In this document: positions 52,610 through 61,329 of the stretch, piece by piece
How positions within the stretch are numbered: the stretch's first letter is position 1
How the letters are laid out: the number at the start of each line of letters is the position of its first letter
NCBI RefSeq assembly: GCF_036010325.1
Contig: NZ_CP108549.1
Span: 7,130,001-7,194,000 of the forward strand
From: Streptomyces sp. NBC_01210
Lineage (GTDB): Bacteria; Actinomycetota; Actinomycetes; Streptomycetales; Streptomycetaceae
Direction of reading: 5' to 3'
DNA: 64,000 nt
The notes under the pieces: generated by a model
The model's database searches: none
Seen by the model: the letters and a program-made list of their open reading frames with translations, nothing else
What the model was told of the DNA's origin: nothing
Translations under genes and position numbers: made by a program

Positions 52610-53272
52610 TCAGTGGATGATCCCGGTGCGCAGAGCGACGGCCACCATTCCGGCTCGGTCGCCGGTGCCGAGCTTGCGTGCGATGCGGGCCAAGTGGCTT
52701 TTGACGGTCAGTGCGGACAGGCCCATCGAGACGCCGATCGCCTTGTTGGACTGGCCCTCGGCGACCAGGCGGAGCACCTCGACCTCGCGGCCGGAGAGCT
52801 CGCGGTAGCCGCCCGGGTGGCTCGGGGCACCCGGGGGGCGGCGGTGCATCCGGTTGGCCGCGGCGCCGATGGGGGCGGCCCCGGGGCGGGTCGGGTGCCC
52901 GATGTTCGTACGCGTACCGGTGACGACATAGCCCTTGACGCCGCCCGCGAGGGCGTTTCGCACGGCGCCGATGTCGTCGGCGGCGGAGAGGGCCAGGCCG
53001 TTGGGCCAGCCCGCGGCTCGGGTCTCGGACAGCAGGGTCAGCCCGGAACCGTCGGGCAGGTGGACGTCGGCCACGCAGATGTCGCGCGGGTTGCCGACGC
53101 GGGGGCGGGCCTCCGCGATGGACGACGCCTCGATCACGTCACGCACTCCGAGGGCCCACAGGTGGCGGGTGACGGTGGAGCGGACGCGCGGGTCGGCCAC
53201 GACGACCATGGCCGTCGGTTTGTTCGGGCGGTAGGCGACCAGGCTTGCGGGCTGCTCGAGAAGAACGGACAC
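52610..53272 (-). CDS. Orphan LuxR/NarL-type response regulator
   Basis: This 220-aa protein has an N-terminal receiver-like domain with the phosphoacceptor region ICVADVHLPDGSGL and Lys in GVKGYVV, a Gly/Pro-rich linker, and a C-terminal LuxR helix-turn-helix (ELSGREVEVLRLVAEGQSNKAIGVSMGLSALTVKSHLARIARKLG). The acidic pocket has one Asp (VVVADPRVRS) where two are usual, so phosphorylation may be weak or absent. No sensor kinase is adjacent. Position beside RNase D and DUF3000 is conserved in Streptomyces as remembered. Confidence 0.9.
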   Translation of the reverse strand: MSVLLEQPASLVAYRPNKPTAMVVVADPRVRSTVTRHLWALGVRDVIEASSIAEARPRVGNPRDICVADVHLPDGSGLTLLSETRAAGWPNGLALSAADDIGAVRNALAGGVKGYVVTGTRTNIGHPTRPGAAPIGAAANRMHRRPPGAPSHPGGYRELSGREVEVLRLVAEGQSNKAIGVSMGLSALTVKSHLARIARKLGTGDRAGMVAVALRTGIIH

Positions 53273-53589
53273 CAGGCCTCCTGGGAAGGTGCGGGACGGA
53301 GCCGGCTCGGGGAGGAAGCCGGGGCGAACCGTGCTTGAAGGGTCACGAACCTCTTCGGCACCAAACCCGCCCGCCTTTAGAGAATGATCACGATTTGGTG
53401 AGTAACAATTGGGGCAATTCGGACGCGTGATCGATCATCCTACGAGCGAGCCCGTCCCGGATCACGAAGCACGCACGCATCACGAGCATCCCGGGCATCG
53501 AGTTGCGACTGCCGAACTGTGACTGCCGAGCTGTGACCACCGGGCTCAGTTCCCGGGCACAGTCTCCCGGGCCGCGACCCGGGTACGGA
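53273..53589. other. Intergenic stretch with promoter and a 14-bp tandem repeat
   Basis: An AT-rich patch around 53375-53420 is probably the response regulator promoter on the minus strand. At 53507-53534 two copies of GACTGCCGA(A/G)CTGT stand in tandem. No gene was seen. Confidence 0.5.
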
Positions 53590-54261
53590 CTACGGCTGCT
53601 GCGGACCGCGCCGCTGTGGCAACGACACCACGCCCGTCGCCGAGTCCGCCGTACCGGCCGACGACGGCGGCAGCCCGGCGACCTGACAGAGCAGATCGCA
53701 CCAGGCCGCGAAGTGTGCCGCCGAGTCCGGGACTCCGCCGACACCCTCCCGCGGCGTCCACGAGGCCCGGATCTCGATCTGCGTCACCGGCTGTCGCTCG
53801 GAGAGTCCACCGAAATAGTGAGACCCCGCGCGGGTGACGGTCCCGCTCGGCTCCCCGTACGACAGACCGCGTGCCTCCAGAGCGCCCGTCAGCCACGACC
53901 AGCAGACCTCGGGCAGCAGCGGATCGGCCGCCATCTCCGGCTCCAGTTCGGCGCGTACGAGTGTCACCAGCCGGAAGGTGCCCTGCCAGGCGTCATGGCC
54001 GGCCGGATCGTGCAGCAGGACGAGCCGTCCGTCCGCCAGGTCGTCGTCGCCGTCGACGACGGCGGCCTCCAGGGCGTACGCATGCGGGGCGAGGCGCTGC
54101 GGCGGGCGCGTCGGGTCCACCTCGATCTCGGGTCGCAGCCGCGCGGCCCGCAGCGCGTCGACCGCCTGTCGGAACACGCGCGGGACGGCATTCCCCTCCG
54201 CGCTGTCCGGATCGTCAGCGCCGTTGGAATGATCGGAAAAATGTCCCTGAGCCGCAGCCAT
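53590..54261 (-). CDS. DUF3000 family protein
   Basis: This 223-aa protein begins at the ATG at 54261 (MAAAQGHFSDHSNGADD). Typical DUF3000 parts are VFRQAVDALRAARLRPEIEVDPTRPPQRLAPHAYALEA, CWSWLTGALEARGLSYGEPSGTVTR, SHYFGGL and ASWTPR. The family is restricted to actinobacteria, has no known function, and usually lies divergent from hemE, as here. Confidence 0.88.
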   Translation of the reverse strand: MAAAQGHFSDHSNGADDPDSAEGNAVPRVFRQAVDALRAARLRPEIEVDPTRPPQRLAPHAYALEAAVVDGDDDLADGRLVLLHDPAGHDAWQGTFRLVTLVRAELEPEMAADPLLPEVCWSWLTGALEARGLSYGEPSGTVTRAGSHYFGGLSERQPVTQIEIRASWTPREGVGGVPDSAAHFAAWCDLLCQVAGLPPSSAGTADSATGVVSLPQRRGPQQP

Positions 54262-54353
54262 GCGGGGAAGAGTAGGCGGAACGGGGGCTTCGCGCAGGGA
54301 GGGACACCCGGCCCGGGGCGGCCACTTCAGGTGTACGTGCGAAGATTCTGGGC

Positions 54354-55418
54354 GTGAGTGCCAATGACAGCCCCTCGGGCATGCCGACCAAGACGTACGA
54401 CTCCGCTTTCCTGAAGGCGTGCCGGCGTGAGCCGGTGCCGCACACACCGGTCTGGTTCATGAGGCAGGCGGGGCGCTCACTGCCCGAGTACCTCAAGGTG
54501 CGCGAGGGCACTCAGATGCTCGAGTCGTGCATGCAGCCCGAGCTGGTCACCGAGATCACGCTCCAGCCGGTGCGCCGGCACAAGGTTGACGCCGCGATCT
54601 ACTTCAGCGACATCGTCGTACCGCTCAAGGCCATCGGCATCGACCTCGACATCAAGCCGGGCGTCGGCCCGGTCGTCGCCGAACCGATCCGCACCCGCGC
54701 GGACCTGGCGCGGCTTCGCGACCTCACGCCGGAGGACGTCTGGTACGTCACCGAGGCGATCGGGATGCTCACCGGCGAGCTCGGCCCGACTCCGCTCATC
54801 GGTTTCGCCGGTGCGCCCTTCACCCTCGCCAGCTACCTCGTCGAGGGCGGTCCCTCGCGCAACCACGAGCACACCAAGGCGCTGATGTACGGCGACCCGC
54901 AGTTGTGGGCCGATCTGCTGGACCGCCTCGCCGAGATCACCTCCGCCTTCCTCAAGGTGCAGATCGAGGCGGGCGCGAGCGCCGTGCAGCTCTTCGACTC
55001 ATGGGTGGGCGCGCTGGCCCCCGCCGACTACCGGCGCTCGGTGATGCCGGCCTCGGCCAAGGTCTTCGACGCGGTGGCCTCGTACGGCGTCCCGCGCATC
55101 CACTTCGGCGTCGGCACCGGCGAACTCCTCGGCCTGATGGGCGAGGCGGGCGCGGATGTCGTCGGCGTCGACTGGCGGGTCCCGCTGGACGAGGCGGCCC
55201 GCCGGGTCGGCCCGGGCAGGGCGCTCCAGGGCAACCTCGACCCGGCGGTCCTCTTCTCCACGCAGGAGGCGGTGGAGACGAAGACCCGCGAGGTCCTGGA
55301 CGCGGCGGCGGGCCTTGAGGGGCATGTCTTCAACCTGGGCCACGGTGTGCTGCCGACGACGGACCCGGACGCGCTGACGCGCCTCGTGGAGTACGTGCAC
55401 ACGCAGACCGAGCGCTAG
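54354..55418 (+). CDS. hemE: Uroporphyrinogen decarboxylase
   Basis: This 354-aa enzyme turns uroporphyrinogen III into coproporphyrinogen III by four decarboxylations. Signatures are [18 protein letters not shown] near residue 30, the catalytic Asp in [30 protein letters not shown] and [14 protein letters not shown] at 54354 has little ribosome site and may be near-leaderless; an ATG at 54381 is possible. The acyltransferase follows 19 nt later. Coproporphyrinogen is the substrate for the oxidase encoded at 59.1 kb. Confidence 0.96.
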   Translation: MSANDSPSGMPTKTYDSAFLKACRREPVPHTPVWFMRQAGRSLPEYLKVREGTQMLESCMQPELVTEITLQPVRRHKVDAAIYFSDIVVPLKAIGIDLDIKPGVGPVVAEPIRTRADLARLRDLTPEDVWYVTEAIGMLTGELGPTPLIGFAGAPFTLASYLVEGGPSRNHEHTKALMYGDPQLWADLLDRLAEITSAFLKVQIEAGASAVQLFDSWVGALAPADYRRSVMPASAKVFDAVASYGVPRIHFGVGTGELLGLMGEAGADVVGVDWRVPLDEAARRVGPGRALQGNLDPAVLFSTQEAVETKTREVLDAAAGLEGHVFNLGHGVLPTTDPDALTRLVEYVHTQTER

Positions 55419-55437
55419 ACCCGGGGGATCAGACCAC

Positions 55438-56595
55438 GTGACACAGGACGCCCCGACGCTTGCCCTGCCCCGCCTGGGGCAGGGACCGGCGCCGACGCAC
55501 ATATCCATGCCCGCGCCCAGGCGCGGGCGAATAGCGGCACTGGACGGCCTGCGACTGCTCGCCGCGCTGATGGTGGTGGCCTACCACTACCTGGCGCGCG
55601 GCGAGGGCTGGTCGGCATCCGGGCAAGCCAAGTTCCCCACCGCCTTCCCCTTCGCCGCGTACGGCTGGCTGGGCGTGGAGCTCTTCTTCCTCATCAGCGG
55701 CTTCGTCATCTGTATGAGCTGCTGGGGCCGGTCGGTGGGAGACTTCTTCGTCTCCCGCGTGACCCGCCTCTACCCGGCCTATTGGTTCGCCGTACTCGCC
55801 ACCACGGCGGTGCTGCTGCTCATACCCGGCGGCCAGAAGCCGCTGCCGTGGCCGGACGTCCTGACGAACCTGACCATGCTTCAGGAGCCGCTCGGGGTCC
55901 GCATGGTCGACGGCGTGTACTGGACCCTCTTCGCCGAACTCCGCTTCTATCTGCTGTTCGCGGTCGTGGCCTGGTGGGGTCTGACCTACCGGCGAGTCCT
56001 TGTCTTCTGCTGCGTGTGGGCGGTGGCGGGGATGGCCTTCAGTAAGTTCGGCGACGATGCCTTCCGGTTGATGGTCATGCCGAACCACTGCTGGTACTTC
56101 ATCGCCGGAATGGCGTTCTACCTCATGTACCGGTTCCGGCCGACGCTGCTGCTCACAGGCATCGTCCTGGTGTGCTTCGGGGCGGCTGTGCCCGCCGCGC
56201 GCACCACCTGGAGCCGCACGCTCGGCTACTTCGACCACCCCATTCCCTTCTGGCCGGTCATGGCGGTCATGGCGACATGCTTCGGGGTAATGGGCCTGGT
56301 CGCGGCCGGAAAGCTGTCGTGGATGAACTGGCGATGGCTGCCCTACGCGGGCGCTGCCACGTACCCGCTTTATCTGCTGCACCAGAACATCGGCTGGGAA
56401 CTCATCAGGGTGCTCGAGCCTCGCGTACCGGCGTATGCGCTCGTCGGCCTGCTGGTCGGCGGAATGCTGCTGGCAGCCTGGCTGGTGCACCGGCTGATAG
56501 AGCGACCGCTGGCCCGGCCGCTGCGGCGCCGGCTCGACAGGGCGCTCGCCGACGCGAGGGACCTCGGCGAAAGCCACCCGCCGGCCTCCCGCTGA
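55438..56595 (+). CDS. Acyltransferase family 3 (OafA/YrhL-type) membrane protein
   Basis: This 385-aa protein has about ten membrane segments and the family start RIAALDGLRLLAALMVVAYHYLAR with the catalytic His, then GWLGVELFFLISGFVICMS and FFVSRVTRLYPAYW. Such enzymes move acyl groups onto sugars, antibiotics or wall polymers across the membrane. It starts with GTG 55438, 19 nt after hemE, so probably in the same transcript although unrelated to heme. Acceptor unknown. Confidence 0.92.
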   Translation: MTQDAPTLALPRLGQGPAPTHISMPAPRRGRIAALDGLRLLAALMVVAYHYLARGEGWSASGQAKFPTAFPFAAYGWLGVELFFLISGFVICMSCWGRSVGDFFVSRVTRLYPAYWFAVLATTAVLLLIPGGQKPLPWPDVLTNLTMLQEPLGVRMVDGVYWTLFAELRFYLLFAVVAWWGLTYRRVLVFCCVWAVAGMAFSKFGDDAFRLMVMPNHCWYFIAGMAFYLMYRFRPTLLLTGIVLVCFGAAVPAARTTWSRTLGYFDHPIPFWPVMAVMATCFGVMGLVAAGKLSWMNWRWLPYAGAATYPLYLLHQNIGWELIRVLEPRVPAYALVGLLVGGMLLAAWLVHRLIERPLARPLRRRLDRALADARDLGESHPPASR

Positions 56596-56602
56596 GCCTT
56601 GC

Positions 56603-56631
56603 CCCGCCCGACTCCAGTCCACGCGGGCGGG
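56603..56631. terminator. Terminator between convergent genes
   Basis: CCCGCCCG and CGGGCGGG arms with a 13-nt loop lie between the acyltransferase and the flavin reductase stops. Confidence 0.55.
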
Positions 56632-56663
56632 CCGCTGCCTCGGGTCCCGGCTTTTCGGATTCC

Positions 56664-58043
56664 TCAGGTCCCGGCCTTGCGGACTGCGGACACCGCCTTG
56701 CGCGCCGCCACCAGGACCGGGTCCCAGACCGGGGAGAACGGCGGGGCGTAGCCGAGGTCCAGGGACATCATCCGTTCCACCGTCATTCCGGCGGTCAGTG
56801 CCACCGCCGCGATGTCCACGCGCTTTGCCGCGCCCTCGCCGCCGACGATCTGGACGCCGAGCAGCCGGCCCGTACGGCGTTCCGCGAGCATCTTCACCGT
56901 CATCACGGTGGCGCCGGGGTAGTAGCCGGCGCTGTTCGTCGACTCGATCGTGGTGGTGACGTACTGCAGGCCCACGGCGCGGGCGTCCTTCTCGCGCAGG
57001 CCGGTGCGCGCGATCTCCAGGTCGCAGACCTTGCTGACGGCTGTGCCGACGACGCCCGGGAACGTTCCGTAATCCCCGCCCACGTTGGAGCCAATGATCT
57101 GGCCGTGCTTGTTCGCGTGCGTGCCCAGTGCGATATGGCGTTCGCGGCCCGAGACCAGGTCGAGGACCTCGACACAGTCGCCGCCCGCCCAGATGTTCTC
57201 GTGGCCGCGCACCCGCATCGCCGGATCGGTGAGCAGACCGCCGTACACGCCGAGCGGCAGGCCGGCGGCGCGGGCGAGCATTGTCTCCGGCTCGACTCCG
57301 ATGCCGAGAACCACCACATCCGCCGGGTACGAGGCGGACTCCGTGGCGACCGCCGACACCCGGCCGTCCTGGCCCGTGAGGACCTTGGTGACCGCCGCGT
57401 CCGTCACCGTCGTGATGCCCAGACCGTCCATCGCCTTGTGGACCAGGCGGCCCATGTCCGGGTCGAGCGTGGCCATCGGCTGCTCGCCGCGGTTAAGAAC
57501 GGTCACCTCGTAACCGCGTTTCAGCAGCGCCTCCGCCATCTCGACGCCGATGTAGCCGGCACCCACGACGACCGCGCGCCGGCCGCTCGTAGCGGCGAGA
57601 GTGTCCAGCAGGGCCTGGCCGTCGTCGAGGGTCTGCACCCCGTGGACGCCCGGTGCGTCGATGCCCGGCAGCGCGGGGCGGGTCGGACGCGCGCCGGTCG
57701 CGATGACCAGCTTGTCGAAGCCCGTCCAGGAATCGGTGCCCGCTTCGAGGTCGCGGGTGCGCACGCGCTGTCCGGCGACGTCGATCTCCGTCACCTCCGT
57801 ACGCATCCGCAGATCGATTCCGCGCTCGCGGTGCTCGGCAGGCGTACGGGCGATCAGATCGTCGCGCTCCGGCACATCACCGCCGACCCAGTAGGGGATC
57901 CCGCACGCCGAGTATGAGCTGAAGTGCCCGCGCTCGAACGCGACGATCTCCAGCTCCTGCGGGCCCTTGAGCCTGCGTGCCTGCGATGCGGCGGACATAC
58001 CTGCCGCATCGCCCCCGATGACCACCAGCCGCTCCGTTGTCAT
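56664..58043 (-). CDS. FAD/NAD(P)-dependent disulfide oxidoreductase (CoA-disulfide reductase/NADH oxidase-like)
   Basis: This 459-aa flavoprotein has an FAD motif LVVIGGDAAGMSAASQARR, the single redox Cys in SSYSACGIPYWVGG (as in CoA-disulfide reductases and NADH oxidases), the NAD motif VVVGAGYIGVEMAEALL, GGDCVEV, and a C-terminal dimerisation domain. Substrate could be CoA disulfide, persulfide or oxygen. The ATG at 58043 was preferred over GTG 58052; no ribosome site is strong. It lies 28 nt after the DUF4349 lipoprotein gene, so they may be co-transcribed. Confidence 0.9.
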   Translation of the reverse strand: MTTERLVVIGGDAAGMSAASQARRLKGPQELEIVAFERGHFSSYSACGIPYWVGGDVPERDDLIARTPAEHRERGIDLRMRTEVTEIDVAGQRVRTRDLEAGTDSWTGFDKLVIATGARPTRPALPGIDAPGVHGVQTLDDGQALLDTLAATSGRRAVVVGAGYIGVEMAEALLKRGYEVTVLNRGEQPMATLDPDMGRLVHKAMDGLGITTVTDAAVTKVLTGQDGRVSAVATESASYPADVVVLGIGVEPETMLARAAGLPLGVYGGLLTDPAMRVRGHENIWAGGDCVEVLDLVSGRERHIALGTHANKHGQIIGSNVGGDYGTFPGVVGTAVSKVCDLEIARTGLREKDARAVGLQYVTTTIESTNSAGYYPGATVMTVKMLAERRTGRLLGVQIVGGEGAAKRVDIAAVALTAGMTVERMMSLDLGYAPPFSPVWDPVLVAARKAVSAVRKAGT

Positions 58044-58071
58044 GGAGAACACGCTACGGGGGAGCGGCGGT

Positions 58072-59001
58072 TCAGTCCTGGCCGGGCCCGTGCACGGGCA
58101 GGGGGGCCGGCTGTGCGGTCTCCGGCGCGGGGCGCTTCGGCAGACGGGGCCGTATCGCCCAACGCCACAGGGCGTACAGCAGCGCGAACGCCGCGGCCCA
58201 TGGAGCGACCGCCGCGATCGCGATCGCGATCCATAGCGCTGCCGTCACCAGCGCGTGCCAGCCGCCGCCGAGCGCGTCGAGGAAGCCGGGGCCGTCGTCC
58301 TCCACCTGCTGCCCCTTGTCCTCGTTCTCGGAGAGAGACAGGGTGATGGTGGCCAGCGTCGTACGGTCCTTGAGCGCGGCCTGCTGGGCGAGCAGCGACT
58401 CCAACTCCGCCTGTCGGCTGCTCAGTTGCCCCTCCAGCGTGACCACGTCGCTGAGCTTGGTGGCCCGGTCCATCAGCGCACGTACGCGGTTAACGCTGGC
58501 CCGCTGCGTCGCTGTACGGCTCTCCACGTCCACGACCTGGTCGGTCACGTCCTTGGCGTCGGCCTTGCGGGAGAGCAGCTTTCCGGCACCGGCCAGCTCG
58601 GCGAGGACCGCGTCGTACTTCTCCTGCGGGACGCGCAGGACGACGCGCGACGTCACATGGGTGTCGTCGATCCGTTCGGTGCTCTCGTTGGCGATATGGC
58701 CGCCGGCGTTCAGGGCCGTCCTGCGGGCGGCGGCGAGCGCCTTCGGGGCGTCCTTGACCTCCACGTCGAGCTCGGCCGTGCGGATGATGTGGGACGGAGC
58801 CAGGGAGACCGGCTGCTTCGGTGGCGTCCGCCGGGCGCCGGAAGCCGACTCGTCGGCCTGGTAGCCGCCGCCCTTCGCGCCCTGGGCCGCGGGCTTCGCG
58901 GCCTTGTTGTCCTGGGTGGATCCGGCATCGGCCCCACTGCACCCCGCGAGGGCGAGTGAAGCGGTGAGAAACAGTGCCGCGACCGTACGACGTGCACGCA
59001 T
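58072..59001 (-). CDS. DUF4349 lipoprotein
   Basis: This 309-aa protein starts at the ATG at 59001 (GGGGGG ribosome site) with signal and lipobox (LFLTASLALAGCSG). The DUF4349 domain covers about 70-265: IIRTAELDVEVKDAPKALAAARRTALNAGGHIANES, SRVVLRVPQEKYDAVLAEL, VVDVESRTATQRASVNRVRALMDRATKLSDVVTLEGQLSSRQAELESL (coiled coil), then one membrane segment (ALWIAIAIAAVAPWAAAFALLYALW) near the C-terminus. Function is unknown. Confidence 0.9.
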   Translation of the reverse strand: MRARRTVAALFLTASLALAGCSGADAGSTQDNKAAKPAAQGAKGGGYQADESASGARRTPPKQPVSLAPSHIIRTAELDVEVKDAPKALAAARRTALNAGGHIANESTERIDDTHVTSRVVLRVPQEKYDAVLAELAGAGKLLSRKADAKDVTDQVVDVESRTATQRASVNRVRALMDRATKLSDVVTLEGQLSSRQAELESLLAQQAALKDRTTLATITLSLSENEDKGQQVEDDGPGFLDALGGGWHALVTAALWIAIAIAAVAPWAAAFALLYALWRWAIRPRLPKRPAPETAQPAPLPVHGPGQD

Positions 59002-59127
59002 GCAAGCCCCCCGGGACAGATGCTGAGTGTTGCCGGTTCGACGTTCGAGGCCGTGCCGGAGGTTGCCCCTTTCCGGTCCCGAAGCGGTCACGGTCAGGAC
59101 TCGTTACGGGTCTGAGAGAGTTGATCC

Positions 59128-60555
59128 ATGAACGCGGACACACGTACGGGTCATGTCGTCGTCATCGGAGGCGGCATCGCCGGTCTCGCGGCCGCGCACC
59201 GGCTGATCGCCTCCGGTGTGCGCGTCACCCTCCTCGAGGCCACCGACCGGCTGGGCGGCAAGCTGCAGGCCGGCGAGATCGAGGGCGCCCCCGTCGACCT
59301 CGGTGCCGAGTCGATGCTCGCCCGCCGCCCCGAAGCGGTCGAACTGGCCCGCGCCGTCGGTCTCGCCGACCGGCTCCGGCCGCCGGCCACCGCCTCCGCC
59401 TTCGTGTGGACACGGGACGCGCTGCGCCCGATGCCCAAGGGCCATGTGATGGGCGTGCCGAGCGACCCGGCGGCACTCGCGGGACTGCTCTCCGCCGAGG
59501 GCATCGCCCGTATCGAGCACGAACGCGACCTCGCACCCGTCGAGCTCGGTGATGATGTCGCCGTCGGCGCGTACGTAGCCGAACGCCTCGGCCGGGAGGT
59601 CGTCGACCGGCTGGTGGAACCGCTGCTCGGCGGGGTGTACGCGGGGGACGCGTACCGCATCTCGATGCGCGCCGCCGTCCCTCAGCTCTTCGAAGCGGCG
59701 AAGACCCACGACTCGCTGCTCGCCGCCGTACGGGACATCCAGGCGAAGGCCGCGCGGCAGCAGTCCGCCGGCCCGGTGTTCATGGGCATCGAAGGCGGCG
59801 TGGGGCAGCTGCCGGCCTCCGTCGCCGACGCCGTACGCGCGCAGGGCGGCGAGATCTTCATGGAGACGCCCGTCCTCGGTATGACCCGCAGTGCCGAAGG
59901 CTGGCAGATCCGCACCGACCAGCGCGTCATCGCCGCCGACGGCGTGGTGCTCGCGGCCCCCGCCTGGTCCTCGGCCGCGCTGCTGGCCGCCGAGTCACCG
60001 GCGGCCGCCGCGGAGCTCGGCCGGATCGAGTACGCCTCCATGGCCCTGGTCACCATGGCCTTCCGCCGCGCGGACCTGGCCGGGATGCCGCAGGGCAGCG
60101 GTTTCCTGGTGCCGCCCGTCGACGGCCGCACCATCAAGGCGTCAACCTTCTCCACCCGCAAGTGGGGCTGGGTCGACGAGGGTTCCGCCGACCTGTTCGT
60201 GCTGCGCACCTCCATCGGCCGGTACGGCGAGGAGGAGCATCTGCACCGCGAGGACGCCGAGCTCGTCGGCGTATCGCTGCGCGACCTCGGTGAGGCGACC
60301 GGACTCACGGCCCGGCCCGTGGCCACCGAGGTGACCCGGTGGATCGACGGACTGCCGCAGTACCCGGTCGGGCATCTCGCGCGCGTCGCCCGGATCCGCG
60401 ACGAGGTCGCCAAGCTGCCGGGCCTCAGGGTCTGCGGCGCGGCGTACGACGGCGTCGGCATCCCCGCCTGCATCGCCGGCGCACAGCGCGCGGCCGACGA
60501 GATCATCGCCACGTCCACCCTGGTGCGGGGCACTGGGGACGACGCGGGAGAATAG
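59128..60555 (+). CDS. hemY: Coproporphyrinogen III oxidase / protoporphyrinogen oxidase (HemY/CgoX)
   Basis: This 475-aa FAD enzyme has the dinucleotide motif [62 protein letters not shown], and a C-terminal FAD segment [20 protein letters not shown]. In actinobacteria this enzyme oxidises coproporphyrinogen III to coproporphyrin III in the coproporphyrin-dependent heme route (cgoX). It is followed 4 nt later by the coproheme decarboxylase gene, so the two act and are expressed together. Confidence 0.95.
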   Translation: MNADTRTGHVVVIGGGIAGLAAAHRLIASGVRVTLLEATDRLGGKLQAGEIEGAPVDLGAESMLARRPEAVELARAVGLADRLRPPATASAFVWTRDALRPMPKGHVMGVPSDPAALAGLLSAEGIARIEHERDLAPVELGDDVAVGAYVAERLGREVVDRLVEPLLGGVYAGDAYRISMRAAVPQLFEAAKTHDSLLAAVRDIQAKAARQQSAGPVFMGIEGGVGQLPASVADAVRAQGGEIFMETPVLGMTRSAEGWQIRTDQRVIAADGVVLAAPAWSSAALLAAESPAAAAELGRIEYASMALVTMAFRRADLAGMPQGSGFLVPPVDGRTIKASTFSTRKWGWVDEGSADLFVLRTSIGRYGEEEHLHREDAELVGVSLRDLGEATGLTARPVATEVTRWIDGLPQYPVGHLARVARIRDEVAKLPGLRVCGAAYDGVGIPACIAGAQRAADEIIATSTLVRGTGDDAGE

Positions 60556-60559
60556 CCTC

Positions 60560-61273
60560 ATGACTGCACCGGAAAAGATTCCCAACGCGGGGAAGAAGGC
60601 GAAGGACCTCAACGAGGTCGTCCGCTACACCCTGTGGTCCGTCTTCAAGCTGCGCGATTTCCTCCCCGAGAATCGCGCCGGCTACGCCGACGAGGTCCAG
60701 GAGCTGTTCGACCAGCTCGCCGCGAAGGACATCACCGTGCGTGGCACGTACGACGTGTCCGGTCTGCGTGCCGACGCGGACGTCATGATCTGGTGGCACG
60801 CGGAGACCGCGGACGAGCTCCAGGAGGCGTACAACCTCTTCCGGCGCACCAAGCTGGGCCGCGCGCTCGAGCCGGTCTGGTCGAACATGGCACTGCACCG
60901 CCCCGCCGAGTTCAACAAGTCGCACATCCCGGCCTTCCTGGCGGACGAGACGCCGCGCGACTACGTCAGCGTCTACCCCTTCGTGCGCTCCTACGACTGG
61001 TACCTGCTGCCGGACGAGGACCGTCGCAGGATGCTCGCCGACCACGGCAAGATGGCCCGCGGCTACCCCGACGTGCGCGCCAACACGGTCGCGTCGTTCT
61101 CGCTCGGTGACTACGAGTGGATCCTGGCCTTCGAGGCCGACGAGCTGTACCGCATCGTCGACCTGATGCGTCATCTGCGCGCCTCCGAGGCCCGGATGCA
61201 CGTCCGCGAAGAGGTGCCGTTCTACACCGGCCGCCGCAAGTCCGTCGCCGAGCTGGTGGCCGGACTCGCCTGA
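60560..61273 (+). CDS. chdC: Coproheme decarboxylase (ChdC/HemQ, chlorite dismutase fold)
   Basis: This 237-aa protein performs the last step of the coproporphyrin-dependent route, oxidative decarboxylation of coproheme to heme b with peroxide. Family marks are VIWW-type [22 protein letters not shown], the distal His in NKSHIPAFL (typical of actinobacterial ChdC), the Tyr segment [15 protein letters not shown] and the proximal His in [14 protein letters not shown]. Ferrochelatase is not in the window. A strong terminator follows. Confidence 0.95.
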   Translation: MTAPEKIPNAGKKAKDLNEVVRYTLWSVFKLRDFLPENRAGYADEVQELFDQLAAKDITVRGTYDVSGLRADADVMIWWHAETADELQEAYNLFRRTKLGRALEPVWSNMALHRPAEFNKSHIPAFLADETPRDYVSVYPFVRSYDWYLLPDEDRRRMLADHGKMARGYPDVRANTVASFSLGDYEWILAFEADELYRIVDLMRHLRASEARMHVREEVPFYTGRRKSVAELVAGLA

Positions 61274-61283
61274 AAGACATGGT

Positions 61284-61312
61284 GGCCGGGCCCGCACGGA
61301 GCGGGCCCGGCC
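61284..61312. terminator. Terminator after chdC
   Basis: A perfect 12-bp stem (GGCCGGGCCCGC) with 5-nt loop lies between the convergent chdC and TAP-like genes. Confidence 0.85.
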
Positions 61313-61329
61313 ATCCCCGACCCGGAAGA

